64,000 bases of DNA, from the NCBI RefSeq assembly GCF_001425445.1, contig NZ_LMQU01000013.1, positions 310,001-374,000 of the forward strand, read 5' to 3'. Positions 8,043-17,999 of the stretch are shown here, one piece after another. The number at the start of each line of letters is the position of its first letter. Within the stretch, counting starts at the first letter, position 1. The DNA is from Devosia sp. Leaf420. GTDB lineage: Bacteria; Pseudomonadota; Alphaproteobacteria; Rhizobiales; Devosiaceae. Position numbers and translations under genes: made by a program. The notes below the pieces were generated by a model. That model was not told where the DNA came from and made no database searches. It saw only the letters and a program-made list of their open reading frames with translations.

Positions 8043-10031
8043 TTAAGCCGCCTGCGCCTTGTCCTTGAGATCAGGCGGGGTCGCCTCGGTTAGAAGCGAA
8101 ACGATCGCTTCCATCGATGGCATGACCTGTTGGCCCTCGGTGCCGAGACGACGCACGGAAACCGTGCCTTCCTCGGCCTCGCGCTTGCCCACCACGAACA
8201 TCAGCGGCACCTTCTGCACCGAATGCTCGCGCACCTTGTAGTTGATCTTCTCGTTGCGCGTATCGAGCTCGGCACGGATGCCTACGGCCCGGAGCTGGTT
8301 GACCAGCCTCTGGCCATACTCGTCAGCTTCCGAAACGATGGTCGCAACCACAACTTGGGTCGGCGCCAGCCACATCGGCATCTTGCCGGCATGGTTTTCG
8401 ATCAGAATGCCGATAAACCGCTCCAGCGATCCGAGAATCGCGCGATGCAGCATCACGGCAAACTGCCGTGAGCCATCCTCGGCGACATAGGTCGCGTTGA
8501 GGCGTTCGGGCAGCACATAGTCGAGCTGCAGCGTACCGACCTGCCAGGACCGACCGATGGCGTCCTTGAGGTGGAATTCGAGCTTGGGCGCATAGAACGC
8601 GCCTTCGCCCTCGGCGATCTCGAAATCGTAGCCGGTCGCGCGCAGGGCATCGCCCAGCGCCTTTTCGGCTGCATCCCAACGCTCGATGGTGCCGCCGAAT
8701 TTCTCCGGCCGCGTCGCGAGCTTGATGACGACATTGTCGAAGCCAAGATGTCCATAGACCGAATAGAGCAGGTGGACGAAGTGCTCCGTCTCGCTCTGGA
8801 TCTGGTCTTCGCGGCAGAAGATATGCGCGTCGTCCTGGGTCATCTGCCGCACGCGCATCAGACCATGGAGCGCACCATGGGCCTCGTTGCGGTGACAGCA
8901 GCCGAACTCGGCCATGCGCAGCGGCAGGTCGCGATAGCTCTTGATGCCCTGGTTGAAGATCTGCACGTGGGCCGGGCAGTTCATCGGCTTGAGCGCCAGC
9001 AAATCGCCGACGTCCTCAAACACCGGACCTTCCTCATCCGTGTTCGGGACGACATCGGGTACGACGAACATGTTCTCGCGATACTTGCCCCAGTGCCCGG
9101 ATTGTTCCCAGAACTTGGCGTGCATCAATTGCGGGGTTTTCACCTCGACATAGCCCGACGAATTCAGTCGACGGCGGATATAGGCTTCCATCTGGTTGTA
9201 GATGGTGAAGCCGCGTGGATGCCAGAACACCGAGCCCTGCGCCTCGGCCTGAAAGTGGAACAGGTCCAGGTCCTGGCCGATCTTGCGATGGTCGCGCTTT
9301 TCCGCCTCTTCCACCATGACGAGATACGCGTCGAGCTCTTCCTTGGTCGCGAACGCCGTGCCGTAAATGCGCGAAAGTACCGGGCGATTGCTATCGCCAC
9401 GCCAATAGGCGCCGGCAACCTTGGTCAGCTTGAACGCCTGGCCGACATCCTTCACGGTCCGCATATGCGGGCCGCGGCAAAGATCGATCCACTGACCCTG
9501 CTTGTACATCTTGAGCGATTGGTCAGCCGGAATCGCGTCGACCAGCTCGACCTTGAACTCTTCGCCCTTGGCGCGGAAGAAGTCCTTGGCCTGGTCGCGC
9601 GTCCACACTTCCTTGGTGAAGGCAGCACCGCGATCGATGATTTCACTCATCTTCTTTTCGATGACGCGCAGCTCATCTTCGGTGAACGGCCCGGCTTTGC
9701 GGAAAAAGTCGTAATAAAAGCCGTTTTCGATCACGGGGCCGATCGTCACCTGCGTATCGGGCCACAGCTCCTGAACAGCCTCGGCCAGCACGTGCGCGGC
9801 GTCGTGGCGGATAAGCTCGAGCGCGTCCTTGGACCCGGAATCGCGCGTCACGAACTCGATCTTGCCGTCAGCCTCGAGCGCATCCGAAAGATCGGAAACG
9901 ACGCCGTTCCAGCGCATGGCGATGGTTTTTTTGGCGAGGCTCTTGGAGATGCCCTCGACCACGGTGGTGCCGGTGGTGCCGCGCGGATATTCGCGAGCTG
10001 CACCATCGGGGAACGTCACCTTGATCGTCAT
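8043..10031 (-). CDS. thrS: Threonyl-tRNA synthetase
   Basis: A 662-residue class II synthetase that charges tRNA-Thr. The N-terminal TGS domain (residues 1 to about 62) is followed by the editing domain with [11 protein letters not shown] and the CRGPHM zinc-type motif (residues 185-190). The catalytic core follows, with motif 2 ([15 protein letters not shown]), zinc ligands Cys352 (MNCPAH) and His403 (DDAHIFC), and motif 3 with [12 protein letters not shown]. The C-terminal anticodon-binding domain is complete. The ORF is open upstream to 10175, but the ATG at 10031 has GGAG 8 bases before it and begins the TGS domain exactly. The 48 extra upstream codons are therefore not counted. Confidence 0.97.
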   Translation of the reverse strand: MTIKVTFPDGAAREYPRGTTGTTVVEGISKSLAKKTIAMRWNGVVSDLSDALEADGKIEFVTRDSGSKDALELIRHDAAHVLAEAVQELWPDTQVTIGPVIENGFYYDFFRKAGPFTEDELRVIEKKMSEIIDRGAAFTKEVWTRDQAKDFFRAKGEEFKVELVDAIPADQSLKMYKQGQWIDLCRGPHMRTVKDVGQAFKLTKVAGAYWRGDSNRPVLSRIYGTAFATKEELDAYLVMVEEAEKRDHRKIGQDLDLFHFQAEAQGSVFWHPRGFTIYNQMEAYIRRRLNSSGYVEVKTPQLMHAKFWEQSGHWGKYRENMFVVPDVVPNTDEEGPVFEDVGDLLALKPMNCPAHVQIFNQGIKSYRDLPLRMAEFGCCHRNEAHGALHGLMRVRQMTQDDAHIFCREDQIQSETEHFVHLLYSVYGHLGFDNVVIKLATRPEKFGGTIERWDAAEKALGDALRATGYDFEIAEGEGAFYAPKLEFHLKDAIGRSWQVGTLQLDYVLPERLNATYVAEDGSRQFAVMLHRAILGSLERFIGILIENHAGKMPMWLAPTQVVVATIVSEADEYGQRLVNQLRAVGIRAELDTRNEKINYKVREHSVQKVPLMFVVGKREAEEGTVSVRRLGTEGQQVMPSMEAIVSLLTEATPPDLKDKAQAA

Positions 10032-10192
10032 TTTGGATCTCCAGAAATTGGGATAATTGCAGCGCGAAATCGCCACAAGGCGGCCTGAATAGCACGCTTT
10101 TGCCATCGTGCCAGCCCTTTGGGGCGCACTGCTGTCATTGCTTGGGCGCAAGCACTTCAAAGACTTGCTAGCCAACTAGTCGGTGCAGCGGC

Positions 10193-10507
10193 CTACTTCC
10201 ACCGCCCATAACTCCAAGGCGCATACCACTTCGCGTCGACCGGCACAGCCTCCGGCAACGGATCATACCCGTGCGTTCCGCCCGGACGGCAGCGCACAAA
10301 GCGCGACAGCCCCATCCACCCACCGGGCCAGAAACCGAAGTGCCATATGGCATCCCGCGTATATTCCGAACACGTCGGCAAGTGCCGGCAGGTGCGCCCT
10401 GCAAAAGCAGAAAGCGTGTAGCGATATACGGTGATCAGGAAAATGGCCGAAAATTTGAACGGCAAATCGATGACGCGCCAGAACAGATCGATCACGCGTT
10501 GCATCAA
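10193..10507 (-). CDS. yidD: Membrane protein insertion efficiency factor YidD
   Basis: A 104-residue protein with the YidD hallmarks: an amphipathic N-terminus (FKFSAIFLITVYRY), the cysteine motif CRHLPTCSEYTRDAI, and RCRPGGTHGYDPLPE. YidD helps the YidC insertase at the inner membrane. Its start overlaps the stop of the upstream Fe-S scaffold gene by 4 bases (ATGA), which indicates translational coupling. The usual partners rnpA/yidC are not in the window. Confidence 0.93.
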   Translation of the reverse strand: MMQRVIDLFWRVIDLPFKFSAIFLITVYRYTLSAFAGRTCRHLPTCSEYTRDAIWHFGFWPGGWMGLSRFVRCRPGGTHGYDPLPEAVPVDAKWYAPWSYGRWK

Positions 10508-10956
10508 GTTTTCGCTGCAGCGCGTTGATCGGTATCAATTTTCTTCAACGCATCAGAGGTGGCTTCAAACACCAGCAGCGTTGAGGCATGCCGCGCCGGA
10601 TAGTCGCGGACAGCTTCGAGATATCCTAGGTCCGACCATTTTCCATCCGGCGCATGGCCCTCGCCCTTGAGCATGTCACGCATCTGCTGGCTCACCGCCA
10701 AAAACGTTTCGACCGGCGTGCCGACGATTTCCCGCGCCACGATCGCTGCCGAGGTCTGTCCCAGGGCACATGCCGATACCTCATGCCCATAGGCCGAGAT
10801 GATCCCATCGGTTACGACGACATCCACCTCGATCAGTGATCCGCAAACGCGGCTAACCTTCCGCGCCGAAGCTTGGGGCGCTGGCAGCCGTCCCGGCTGC
10901 GGCGCGTTGCCGGCGATGTCGAGAATCTTGTCTGAATAGAGCTCAATAAGCGCCAT
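10504..10956 (-). CDS. IscU/SufU-like iron-sulfur cluster scaffold protein (third Cys absent)
   Basis: A 150-residue protein of the NifU-N/IscU fold. Two of the three canonical cluster-ligand cysteines are present (RVCGS, SACALGQ). The third, normally in an ARxxC context near residue 125, is replaced by ARHAS. From memory this substitution is common in the Hyphomicrobiales branch, which would make it a divergent scaffold or sulfur-relay protein rather than a decayed gene. It overlaps yidD by 4 bases and is divergent from folE, so the two share the 142-base promoter region. Confidence 0.8.
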   Translation of the reverse strand: MALIELYSDKILDIAGNAPQPGRLPAPQASARKVSRVCGSLIEVDVVVTDGIISAYGHEVSACALGQTSAAIVAREIVGTPVETFLAVSQQMRDMLKGEGHAPDGKWSDLGYLEAVRDYPARHASTLLVFEATSDALKKIDTDQRAAAKT

Positions 10957-10972
10957 TGGAAAAACTGGCTTC

Positions 10973-11001
10973 TTGTTCCCGTCTTGTACGCCTTCTATAT
11001 A
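10973..11001 (+). promoter_or_regulatory. Candidate sigma-70 promoter for folE
   Basis: TTGTTC at 10973-10978 and TATATA at 10996-11001 are separated by exactly 17 bases, about 100 bases upstream of the folE GTG start. This matches the housekeeping consensus closely. It sits in the divergent spacer between the scaffold gene and folE. Assigned by pattern only. Confidence 0.5.
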
Positions 11002-11098
11002 GAGGCTCCGGCGAGGACTGCCAGGGTTTCATATGCCCGTGTGGTCCAACTGCCCGGCGCCAGCGTAATCAGGGCGATTGCCAGTTAGGAGTCATTCC

Positions 11099-11719
11099 GT
11101 GGACGCGTCCGTCAATCCTGTTTTCCCAGCACCCACCTCTTCGACGGCACTCCCGCGACCGACGCGCGAAGAAGCCGAAGCGGCAGTGCGCACCCTGATC
11201 GCCTGGGCTGGCGATGACCCGACTCGCGAAGGTCTGCTTGAGACGCCAGCGCGTGTTGCCAAGGCTTATGGCGAGCTTTTTGGCGGCTATGGACAGGATC
11301 CCAAGGCCGTCCTTGCGAAGACGTTCCGTGAAGTAGGCGGTTACGATGATATCGTCTTCGTGCGCGATATTCCGTTCTACGCCCATTGCGAGCACCACAT
11401 GGTGCCGTTCTACGGCAAGGCGCACATCGCTTATCTGCCCCATGATGGCGTCGTTGGCCTCTCCAAGCTCGCACGTCTCGTGGAAGTGTTCGCGCGTCGC
11501 CTCCAGACGCAAGAGACGATGACGGCGCAGATCATCGACGCGATCAACGAAAATCTTGGTCCGCGCGGCGCCGCCGTCATGCTCGAAGCCGAGCATATGT
11601 GCATGACCATGCGCGGCGTCCGGGCTCACGACGTCAAGACGATCACCCATCGCTTCACCGGTGTTTTCGCCGAAGATCGCATCGAGCAGGACCGCTTCTT
11701 CGCCATGATCAGCCGCTGA
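11099..11719 (+). CDS. folE: GTP cyclohydrolase I, type IA
   Basis: A 206-residue enzyme that converts GTP to 7,8-dihydroneopterin triphosphate, the first step of folate synthesis. The zinc ligands Cys97 and His100 ([11 protein letters not shown]) and Cys168 ([12 protein letters not shown]) are present, with the conserved GKAHIAYLP and [16 protein letters not shown] segments. I choose the GTG at 11099, with TAGGAGT 7 bases upstream; an in-frame TTG at 11078 lacks a ribosome-binding site. The N-terminal 20 residues are low-complexity Pro/Ser/Ala and probably disordered. It is convergent with the EVE-domain gene. Confidence 0.96.
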   Translation: MDASVNPVFPAPTSSTALPRPTREEAEAAVRTLIAWAGDDPTREGLLETPARVAKAYGELFGGYGQDPKAVLAKTFREVGGYDDIVFVRDIPFYAHCEHHMVPFYGKAHIAYLPHDGVVGLSKLARLVEVFARRLQTQETMTAQIIDAINENLGPRGAAVMLEAEHMCMTMRGVRAHDVKTITHRFTGVFAEDRIEQDRFFAMISR

Positions 11720-11744
11720 TCCGCCAACAGGGCTAACCTCCCAC

Positions 11745-12164
11745 TCAAACGTCCGCGTGCATCGCTTCGGCGATGGCGCGGAAATCGTGCTCCGAAATCT
11801 CGAACAATACCAGCCGCATCTGGTAACCCCAGTTGCGGTTGCCACGCGTGAAATCAAGCGTGTCCAGCAAAGGCGCGATCGGCGCTTCGATAGCATCCGC
11901 ATAATCGACATTACGCCGCCAGGGCGTGAAGTCGCCGCCCATCTCGCCCTGATAGAGCTCCTCGTCCCGTACCCTGCCGATGGTCGTAAAACTCTGCAGG
12001 CGATCCTTGCCGCGGATAGTTTCAGCGGGCGAGTAGTAGGTCACGCCATCTCCGGCACGGATCCGCTGCAGTGGCGTCTTCTTCCCGTGGTTGACCTGCA
12101 TGAACCCGGCTTTGCCGCGCCGCGCATGTTCGGCCGAAGCCACTGCGATCCAGTATTTCGTCAT
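11745..12164 (-). CDS. EVE-domain protein (PUA-like fold)
   Basis: A 139-residue single-domain protein. It begins [10 protein letters not shown] and carries the [19 protein letters not shown] and GDGVTYYSP segments that I know from EVE proteins. These have a PUA/YTH-related fold thought to recognise modified nucleobases. Length agrees with the family. GGAGATCGATC precedes the ATG. The ligand is unknown, and no restriction or modification genes are nearby. It is divergent from hisI. Confidence 0.8.
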   Translation of the reverse strand: MTKYWIAVASAEHARRGKAGFMQVNHGKKTPLQRIRAGDGVTYYSPAETIRGKDRLQSFTTIGRVRDEELYQGEMGGDFTPWRRNVDYADAIEAPIAPLLDTLDFTRGNRNWGYQMRLVLFEISEHDFRAIAEAMHADV

Positions 12165-12273
12165 GATCGATCTCCATTCGCCAAAACACTAGACTGCCGA
12201 ACTGCCAGTTTTCGGCAGTGGTAATCGAATTGGATGCGCGCTAGAGCCTCGCACAACATATCGGGTGACCTGA

Positions 12274-12723
12274 ATGATCTCCTTTGCCGATCCAAAGACG
12301 CTGACCCATGATGAGTTGGAAGAGGGTTCGACCTTCGTCCCGCGCTTCGACGCCCATGGGCTGATCACGGTCGTCACCGTAGAAGACGGCTCGAAGGACG
12401 TCCTCATGGTCGCCCATATGAACGCCGAGACACTCGGCCTCACTCTTGAGACCGGCATCGCCCACTATTGGTCGCGGTCGCGCCAATCGATCTGGAAGAA
12501 GGGCGAAACCTCAGGCGAGTTGCAGGAGGTCGTGGACCTCCGCACCGACTGCGATCAGGATTGCCTCGTCATGACCGTCCGCCAAACCGGCCGGGGCGCC
12601 GCTTGCCACACAGGCCGCAAGAGCTGCTTTTATCGTCAGATTGAGACATCGGGCGATACGGTGAGCCTTATAGATACGGGACTGCCGAGGCTTTTTGATC
12701 CCACGACAGTCTACAGCAATTAG
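12274..12723 (+). CDS. hisI: Phosphoribosyl-AMP cyclohydrolase
   Basis: A 149-residue enzyme of histidine biosynthesis that opens the adenine ring of phosphoribosyl-AMP. Seen directly: the Mg2+-binding DCDQDC segment (in [12 protein letters not shown]), the zinc cysteine in [13 protein letters not shown], and AHMNAETL with [15 protein letters not shown]. It is the single-function form, without a HisE fusion, and of normal length. The first residues ([19 protein letters not shown]) are typical of the alphaproteobacterial enzyme. No other his genes are in the window. Confidence 0.95.
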   Translation: MISFADPKTLTHDELEEGSTFVPRFDAHGLITVVTVEDGSKDVLMVAHMNAETLGLTLETGIAHYWSRSRQSIWKKGETSGELQEVVDLRTDCDQDCLVMTVRQTGRGAACHTGRKSCFYRQIETSGDTVSLIDTGLPRLFDPTTVYSN

Positions 12724-13201
12724 CCGAAAGCGCGCTGCGGGTCTCCAGATCCGCACTTATCCCGTTTATCCCCGGCCATTTTCTTTCGCTTATCCTGTCC
12801 CTCCAATCCCGCAAGGACGGTCTGCAGACGACAGTAGCGGGAGGGCCAATCGCGATGGATCGTCTCCAGTCGTGCGTTTGGGTGCTGAACGCCTTTCGAC
12901 GAGCGATCGATCGGCGTCCTGTGCCTATCCGAAAAAATGGCGCCTCGGAGCGGCATCTGCTTCACTCTACTAAAACCCTTCGAGGCGAATGCCGCTCCGA
13001 GGTCCGTCCACCCATCCGGAAGCCACAGGCTGGCCGGCGCTTTGTCGTGCGCTGATTCCAGCGGATGCATCTCGCGTCCCGCCGAGCTACCTCTAACGAA
13101 TCCCTAACGCGTTAACCCTGTCCCCGCTTTCCCCGATCATCTCACTAGACCGGAACGAAAACCGAACATATAAGAACATTATAGCAACACGGGAGCTAGA
13201 G
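12724..13201. other. Non-coding spacer between hisI and the 32-codon ORF
   Basis: 478 bases in which I support no gene. A minus-strand frame stays open over 12720-13070, but its product has no domain-like pattern and no ribosome-binding site. The spacer holds a 14-base perfect inverted repeat (listed separately). Its last 130 bases become AT-richer, with CATATAAGAACATTATAGC just before the small ORF, a plausible promoter region. Confidence 0.6.
12943..13002. repeat. Inverted repeat with 14-base perfect arms
   Basis: CCTCGGAGCGGCAT at 12943-12956 is the exact reverse complement of ATGCCGCTCCGAGG at 12989-13002, with a 32-base spacer. There is no T run after it, so it is not a simple terminator. 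It lies in the hisI-dnaE spacer. It may form an RNA hairpin or be a lone copy of a repeat family. Confidence 0.7.
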
Positions 13202-13300
13202 ATGATTGATTTCCTCAAGGACTTCGCCGCCTTCGTGACCCTCGGAGCCTTCACCATCGGGTCGCTGACCTGGATGGACCTGCTGACGCATCTGGGCTGA
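13202..13300 (+). CDS. Small hydrophobic protein (32 residues)
   Basis: A short ORF, MIDFLKDFAAFVTLGAFTIG followed by SLTWMDLLTHLG. It has a GGGAG ribosome-binding site about 8 bases upstream and a single hydrophobic helix (residues 8-22), suggesting membrane association. The codon use (TTC, CTC, GCC, ACC) fits the neighbouring genes, and an AT-rich promoter-like stretch lies just upstream. It ends 72 bases before dnaE. I believe it is translated. I recall similar tiny proteins in related genomes but cannot name a family. Confidence 0.6.
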   Translation: MIDFLKDFAAFVTLGAFTIGSLTWMDLLTHLG

Positions 13301-13372
13301 TGCCTGTGGATTGGGGGCAGGGTGATTTGACCTCGGCCGTCCATTGGCTCAGACTTTTCTGAGGAGACCAAT

Positions 13373-16300
13373 ATGCGCGGCCCCGGCTTTATCCACCTAC
13401 ACGTTCACTCGGCTTTCTCGCTCCTCGAAGGAGCAGTCCAGCTTGAGGCGATTCTCAAACTTGCAGCGGCCGACAATCAGCCGGCGCTCGGTCTGGCTGA
13501 TACGGCCAATCTTTTCGGCGCCCTCGAATTTTCCGAGAAGGCGACGAAAAAGGGAATCCAGCCGCTGATCGGCGTCGAGTTGGCCATCGATTTTGCTGCC
13601 GCCGAAGAGCGCATCAGTGAGCGTGGACATGTTGCCTGGACTGGCAAATCCAGCGTCGTGATGATGGCTCAGTCCGAAGAGGGCTTTGCCAATCTCTCCC
13701 GCCTCGTTTCGCGCGCCTATATGCAGGGCGAAAATGGTTTGGCCCGCGCCAAGCTCGACTGGCTGACCCAAGAATCGCTCACTGGCATGATCTGCCTGAC
13801 CGGTGGCCCCGAAGGCGCCATCGACATGCCCTTCGCTCATGGCCAGGACGCAAATGCACTGCGCCGGCTCGATCGTCTCGCCGATCTGTTCGGCGATCGT
13901 CTCTATATCGAATTGCAGCGCCACGGCCGGGCGCAAGAGGCCAATGTCGAGCCGCGTCTTGTCGACTATGCCTATCGCAAGGGCATTCCGCTCGTCGCAA
14001 CCAACGAGCCATTCTTCAAGACCGCCAAAGAATACGAAGCGCATGACGCGCTTCTCGCCATTGCTGGCAGCTCAGTCCTTGCCCAGACCGAACGTCGCAA
14101 GCTCAACGACCAATATTACTTCAAGACCCGCGCGGAGATGATCGAGCTGTTCTCGGATCTCCCCGAGGCGGTCGATTCAACCATCGAGATTGCCAAGCGC
14201 ATCGCCTATCGGCCGCGCACCCGTGGACCGATTCTCCCAAAATTCGCTGCCGGATCGCATGCGACCGAAGATGAAGTCGTCGCCGCAGAAGCCAATGCCT
14301 TGCGCGACATGGCGATCACCGGCCTCGACAAACGTCTTGCCGCGCACGGTCCCGGACCCGGCAAGACCGAGGAGGAGTATCGCGATCGACTCGATTTCGA
14401 GCTGAACGTCATCGAGAAGATGAAATTCCCCGGCTACTTCCTCATCGTGGCCGACTTCATCCAATGGGCCAAGGCGCAGGGCATTCCGGTCGGTCCGGGC
14501 CGTGGTTCCGGTGCCGGTTCGCTCGTCGCTTATGCGACGACGATCACCGACCTCGATCCGTTGCGCTACAATCTTCTCTTCGAACGCTTCCTCAATCCCG
14601 AACGCGTTTCGATGCCCGACTTCGATATCGACTTCTGCCAGGACCGGCGCGAGGAAGTCATCGAATACGTGCAGAAGAAATATGGCGTCGAACAGGTCGC
14701 CCAGATCATCACCTTCGGTTCGCTCCAGGCACGTGCAGTGCTGCGCGACGTCGGTCGCGTTCTGCAGATGCCCTATGGCCAGGTGGATCGCATCTGCAAA
14801 ATGGTGCCGGCCAATCCTGCCGATCCCTGGACCGTCGAGCGCACCATGAACGAGGTGCCGCAGTTCAAGCAGATGGCTGAGGAAGACGAGGCCGTCGGCC
14901 AGCTCGTCGAAATCGCGAAATCGCTCGAAGGTCTTTATCGGCACGCCTCGACTCACGCCGCCGGTATCGTGATCGGTGATCGGCCGCTACAAGACATCGT
15001 CCCACTTTATCGCGATCCGCGTTCCGATATGCCGGTGACGCAATATAATATGAAGTGGGTTGAGCCGGCGGGTCTGGTCAAGTTCGACTTCCTGGGTCTC
15101 AAGACCCTGACCACGATCCAATACGCTGTCGAAATGGTCCGCAAGCGCGGCGTCGATCTCGATATCGACGCGATCCCGATCGACGATGCCGAAACCTACA
15201 ATCTCTATGCCCGTGGGGACACCTACGGCATCTTCCAGTTTGAAAGTGGCGGCATGCGGCGCGCCTTGATGGATCTCAAGCCCGACCGCATCGAAGATCT
15301 CATCGCCATGAACGCGCTCTATCGGCCGGGTCCGATGGACAATATCCCAAGCTTCATCGACCGTAAGCACGGCAGGGAAGAGGTGGCTTATCCTCATCCC
15401 AAGATCAGCGAAGTGCTCGACGAGACCTATGGGATCATCGTCTATCAGGAACAGGTGATGCAGATCGCCCAGCTCCTGTCGGGCTACTCCCTGGGCGAAG
15501 CCGACATGCTTCGCCGCGCCATGGGCAAGAAGATCAAGGCAGAGATGGATAACCAGCGGATTCGCTTCCGCGAGGGGTCCGGCCCGCAAGGCGTCGGCGA
15601 AGCTTTGGCCGACCAGATTTTCGATCTGCTGGCAAAGTTCGCCAACTATGGCTTTAATAAAAGCCACGCCGCCGCCTATGCCTGGGTGTCCTACCAGACC
15701 GCCTATCTCAAGCAGCATTATCCGCATGAATTCTATGCGGCTTCGATGACGCTCGATATGGCCCAGACAGACAAACTCTCCGACTTCCGCCGCGAGGCTG
15801 GTAAGAAGAAGATCGAAGTCGTCGCCCCCTGCGTCAACGCGTCAGAAGTCGTCTTCTCGGTGAAGGACGATCGCATTCATTATGGCCTCTCGGCCGTCAA
15901 AGGTGTCGGTCGCGCGGTCGCCGAGCATATCGTCGAGGTCCGCGGCGACAATCCGTTCAAGGATCTCGGAGACTTCGCCCGCCGCGTCGATCCCAAGGCG
16001 ATCAACAAGCGCACACTCGAAACGCTCGTCAGCGCAGGGGCTTTCGACGGGCTCGCGCCGCGTCGCGAGATCGCCTTTGCTGCTATCGAGCAGATCATGG
16101 GGACTGCCCAGGCGCTGACTTCCGAGCGCAATGAAGGCCAATGGAATATGTTCGCCTCGAGCGAACCCGAAACATTCCGGTTGCCGACAGGCGTGCCTGC
16201 CTGGACGTCCACCGAGCGCGCCGATCGCGAGCTATCGGCCATCGGCTTTCATCTCTCGGCCCATCCGCTCGATGCCTATGCCGATCTTTTCGAACGGCTG

Positions 16301-16828
16301 CGAGTTCAACGCTGGGGCGATTTCGAGCGCGCCGTAAAAGATGGTGCTTCCGCTGGACGCCTTGCCGGTACCATCTCATCGCGTAACGACAGGCGAACGC
16401 GTAAAGGCACGCCGATGATGATCCTGACTTTGTCGGATCAGAGCGGTACTTTCGAGTGCATCGCCTTTTCCGAACAGATCAGTCAATTCGGAGCGATTCT
16501 TCAGCCGGGCCATTCGGTTATCCTTGAAGTTGGCGCCCAGGAGCGCGCCGAAGGCATCAGCCTTATGCTCAATGGAGCAAAACCCATCGAAGGCGCGGCC
16601 GAAAGCATTGATCGTCAGCTCACCATTTTTGCCGCAGATGCCAAGGCGCTTCCATCTGTCGGCGCCCAGCTCAAACGCGGCGGTAACGGCACCGTAAGCC
16701 TCGTCGTCATTCGCGACGCCGGCGCCAAGGAATACGAAATCGAGCTCCCCGGAAAATACGCCGTCAACGCTGAAGTCGCCGGCGGCATCAAGGCGCTCGA
16801 AGGCATAACGGACGTGCGGTTCAATTAG
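13373..16828 (+). CDS. dnaE: DNA polymerase III subunit alpha
   Basis: A 1151-residue replicative polymerase subunit. It has an N-terminal PHP domain (FIHLHVHSAFSLLEGA, ALGLADTANLFGALEF), then the C-family polymerase core. The catalytic aspartates are in the PDFDIDFCQDRREEV segment, and GPGRGSGAGSLVAYA is the glycine-rich palm loop. Helix-hairpin-helix and OB-fold regions follow (GTISSRNDRRTRKGTPMMIL), ending at ITDVRFN. It is the standard DnaE1 length, with GAGGAGA upstream of the ATG. The error-prone ImuA/ImuB/DnaE2 cassette is absent nearby, so this is the housekeeping copy. Confidence 0.97.
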   Translation: MRGPGFIHLHVHSAFSLLEGAVQLEAILKLAAADNQPALGLADTANLFGALEFSEKATKKGIQPLIGVELAIDFAAAEERISERGHVAWTGKSSVVMMAQSEEGFANLSRLVSRAYMQGENGLARAKLDWLTQESLTGMICLTGGPEGAIDMPFAHGQDANALRRLDRLADLFGDRLYIELQRHGRAQEANVEPRLVDYAYRKGIPLVATNEPFFKTAKEYEAHDALLAIAGSSVLAQTERRKLNDQYYFKTRAEMIELFSDLPEAVDSTIEIAKRIAYRPRTRGPILPKFAAGSHATEDEVVAAEANALRDMAITGLDKRLAAHGPGPGKTEEEYRDRLDFELNVIEKMKFPGYFLIVADFIQWAKAQGIPVGPGRGSGAGSLVAYATTITDLDPLRYNLLFERFLNPERVSMPDFDIDFCQDRREEVIEYVQKKYGVEQVAQIITFGSLQARAVLRDVGRVLQMPYGQVDRICKMVPANPADPWTVERTMNEVPQFKQMAEEDEAVGQLVEIAKSLEGLYRHASTHAAGIVIGDRPLQDIVPLYRDPRSDMPVTQYNMKWVEPAGLVKFDFLGLKTLTTIQYAVEMVRKRGVDLDIDAIPIDDAETYNLYARGDTYGIFQFESGGMRRALMDLKPDRIEDLIAMNALYRPGPMDNIPSFIDRKHGREEVAYPHPKISEVLDETYGIIVYQEQVMQIAQLLSGYSLGEADMLRRAMGKKIKAEMDNQRIRFREGSGPQGVGEALADQIFDLLAKFANYGFNKSHAAAYAWVSYQTAYLKQHYPHEFYAASMTLDMAQTDKLSDFRREAGKKKIEVVAPCVNASEVVFSVKDDRIHYGLSAVKGVGRAVAEHIVEVRGDNPFKDLGDFARRVDPKAINKRTLETLVSAGAFDGLAPRREIAFAAIEQIMGTAQALTSERNEGQWNMFASSEPETFRLPTGVPAWTSTERADRELSAIGFHLSAHPLDAYADLFERLRVQRWGDFERAVKDGASAGRLAGTISSRNDRRTRKGTPMMILTLSDQSGTFECIAFSEQISQFGAILQPGHSVILEVGAQERAEGISLMLNGAKPIEGAAESIDRQLTIFAADAKALPSVGAQLKRGGNGTVSLVVIRDAGAKEYEIELPGKYAVNAEVAGGIKALEGITDVRFN

Positions 16829-17193
16829 CGCGATGTGTGCTCGGCAGATTAGACGAATGCCGAGTGACGAATAAACGCGGAGGAGGCGAGCCTGAACTCA
16901 TCCTCCTCCACTCGGGGCTTTCACCCTTGTCCCCACGTCGACGCGCGGGTCTATGATTGGTTAACAACCGAGCCGAACGATGGTTCGCTGACGATCATGT
17001 GAGTGTTCGTCGTCTCGGAAGGCGAGGCGGGTTGCGCTCAGGGGCGAGTTCGCTTATATCGCCCACGCGTCCGGCGGTTTGCCAGGCGCGATCTCACACA
17101 CGAAGCAGGCCTTCCTCATAGGGAACGCCATCCGGTGGCGGGCAACCGTCGCACTCGCTTCGTGGAGGTATTAACCGGTAAAGGATATATCAC
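16829..17193 (+). other. Long leader/spacer upstream of rpsB with hairpin
   Basis: 365 bases without a gene. A nested hairpin lies at 16861-16915: outer CGAGTG/CACTCG arms and inner GAGGAGG/CCTCCTC arms. It could end dnaE transcripts despite lacking a T run. Downstream, TTGTCC at 16927 and TATGAT at 16952 are spaced 19 bases and could be an rpsB promoter. This would leave a leader of about 230 bases. S2 represses its own rpsB-tsf mRNA in several bacteria, so a regulatory leader is possible but not shown. Confidence 0.4.
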
Positions 17194-17964
17194 ATGGCTC
17201 TGCCAGAATTCTCCATGCGCCAGCTTCTCGAAGCCGGCGTTCACTTCGGCCACCAGAAGCACCGCTGGAACCCGAAGATGGAACGCTTCATTTTCGGCGT
17301 TCGCAACGACATCCACATTCTCGACCTGTCGCAGACCGTGCCGGCCCTCAGCCGCGCGCTGCAGCTCGTTTCCGACACCGTTGCCGATGGCGGCCGTGTG
17401 CTCTTCGTCGGCACCAAACGCCAGGCGGCTCCCCTCGTTGCTGAAGCTGCCAAGCAGTCTGCTCAGTACTACGTCAATTCGCGTTGGCTCGGCGGCACGC
17501 TGACCAACTGGCAGACGATCTCGAACTCCATCTCGCGTCTGCGCGAACTGGAATCGATGAGCGAAGACGATCTGGCTCTCCGTACCAAGAAAGAGCGCCT
17601 GATGATGTCCCGCGAGCAGGAGCGTCTTGAGCGCGACCTCGGCGGCATCAAGGACATGGGCAATGTTCCCTCGCTCCTGTTCGTGATCGACACCAACAAG
17701 GAAGCCAACGCGATCAAGGAAGCCCGTCGTCTGGGTATCCCAGTCGTCGCCATCGTCGACACCAATTGCGATCCGGATATCGTTGACTATGCGATCCCGG
17801 GCAATGACGACGCCAGCCGCGCTCTCGAACTGTATGTTTCGCTGATCTCGCGCGCTGCCCTCGACGGTATCGGCCGTTCGTCCAGCTCGCTCGGTGCTGA
17901 TCTTGGCGCTTCCTCGGAAGCTCCGGCAGAAGATCTTCCGGCCGAAGGCGCAGCTGTCAACTAA
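17194..17964 (+). CDS. rpsB: 30S ribosomal protein S2
   Basis: A 256-residue small-subunit protein. It begins [20 protein letters not shown] with the S2 signature [10 protein letters not shown], and later [11 protein letters not shown] and [17 protein letters not shown]-type segments. A short acidic/alanine-rich tail ([15 protein letters not shown]) is typical of the alphaproteobacterial form. AAAGGA sits 8 bases before the ATG. It is the first gene of the rpsB-tsf pair and is followed 70 bases later by tsf. Confidence 0.97.
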   Translation: MALPEFSMRQLLEAGVHFGHQKHRWNPKMERFIFGVRNDIHILDLSQTVPALSRALQLVSDTVADGGRVLFVGTKRQAAPLVAEAAKQSAQYYVNSRWLGGTLTNWQTISNSISRLRELESMSEDDLALRTKKERLMMSREQERLERDLGGIKDMGNVPSLLFVIDTNKEANAIKEARRLGIPVVAIVDTNCDPDIVDYAIPGNDDASRALELYVSLISRAALDGIGRSSSSLGADLGASSEAPAEDLPAEGAAVN

Positions 17965-17999
17965 GTCCGGTATGTCCGGAATCGTTTGAACGAAACTAT

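Noticed and set aside
12720-13070. 116-codon minus-strand open frame in the hisI-dnaE spacer
   Set aside because: No ribosome-binding site, no domain-like pattern, includes both arms of an inverted repeat and overlaps the hisI stop codon.
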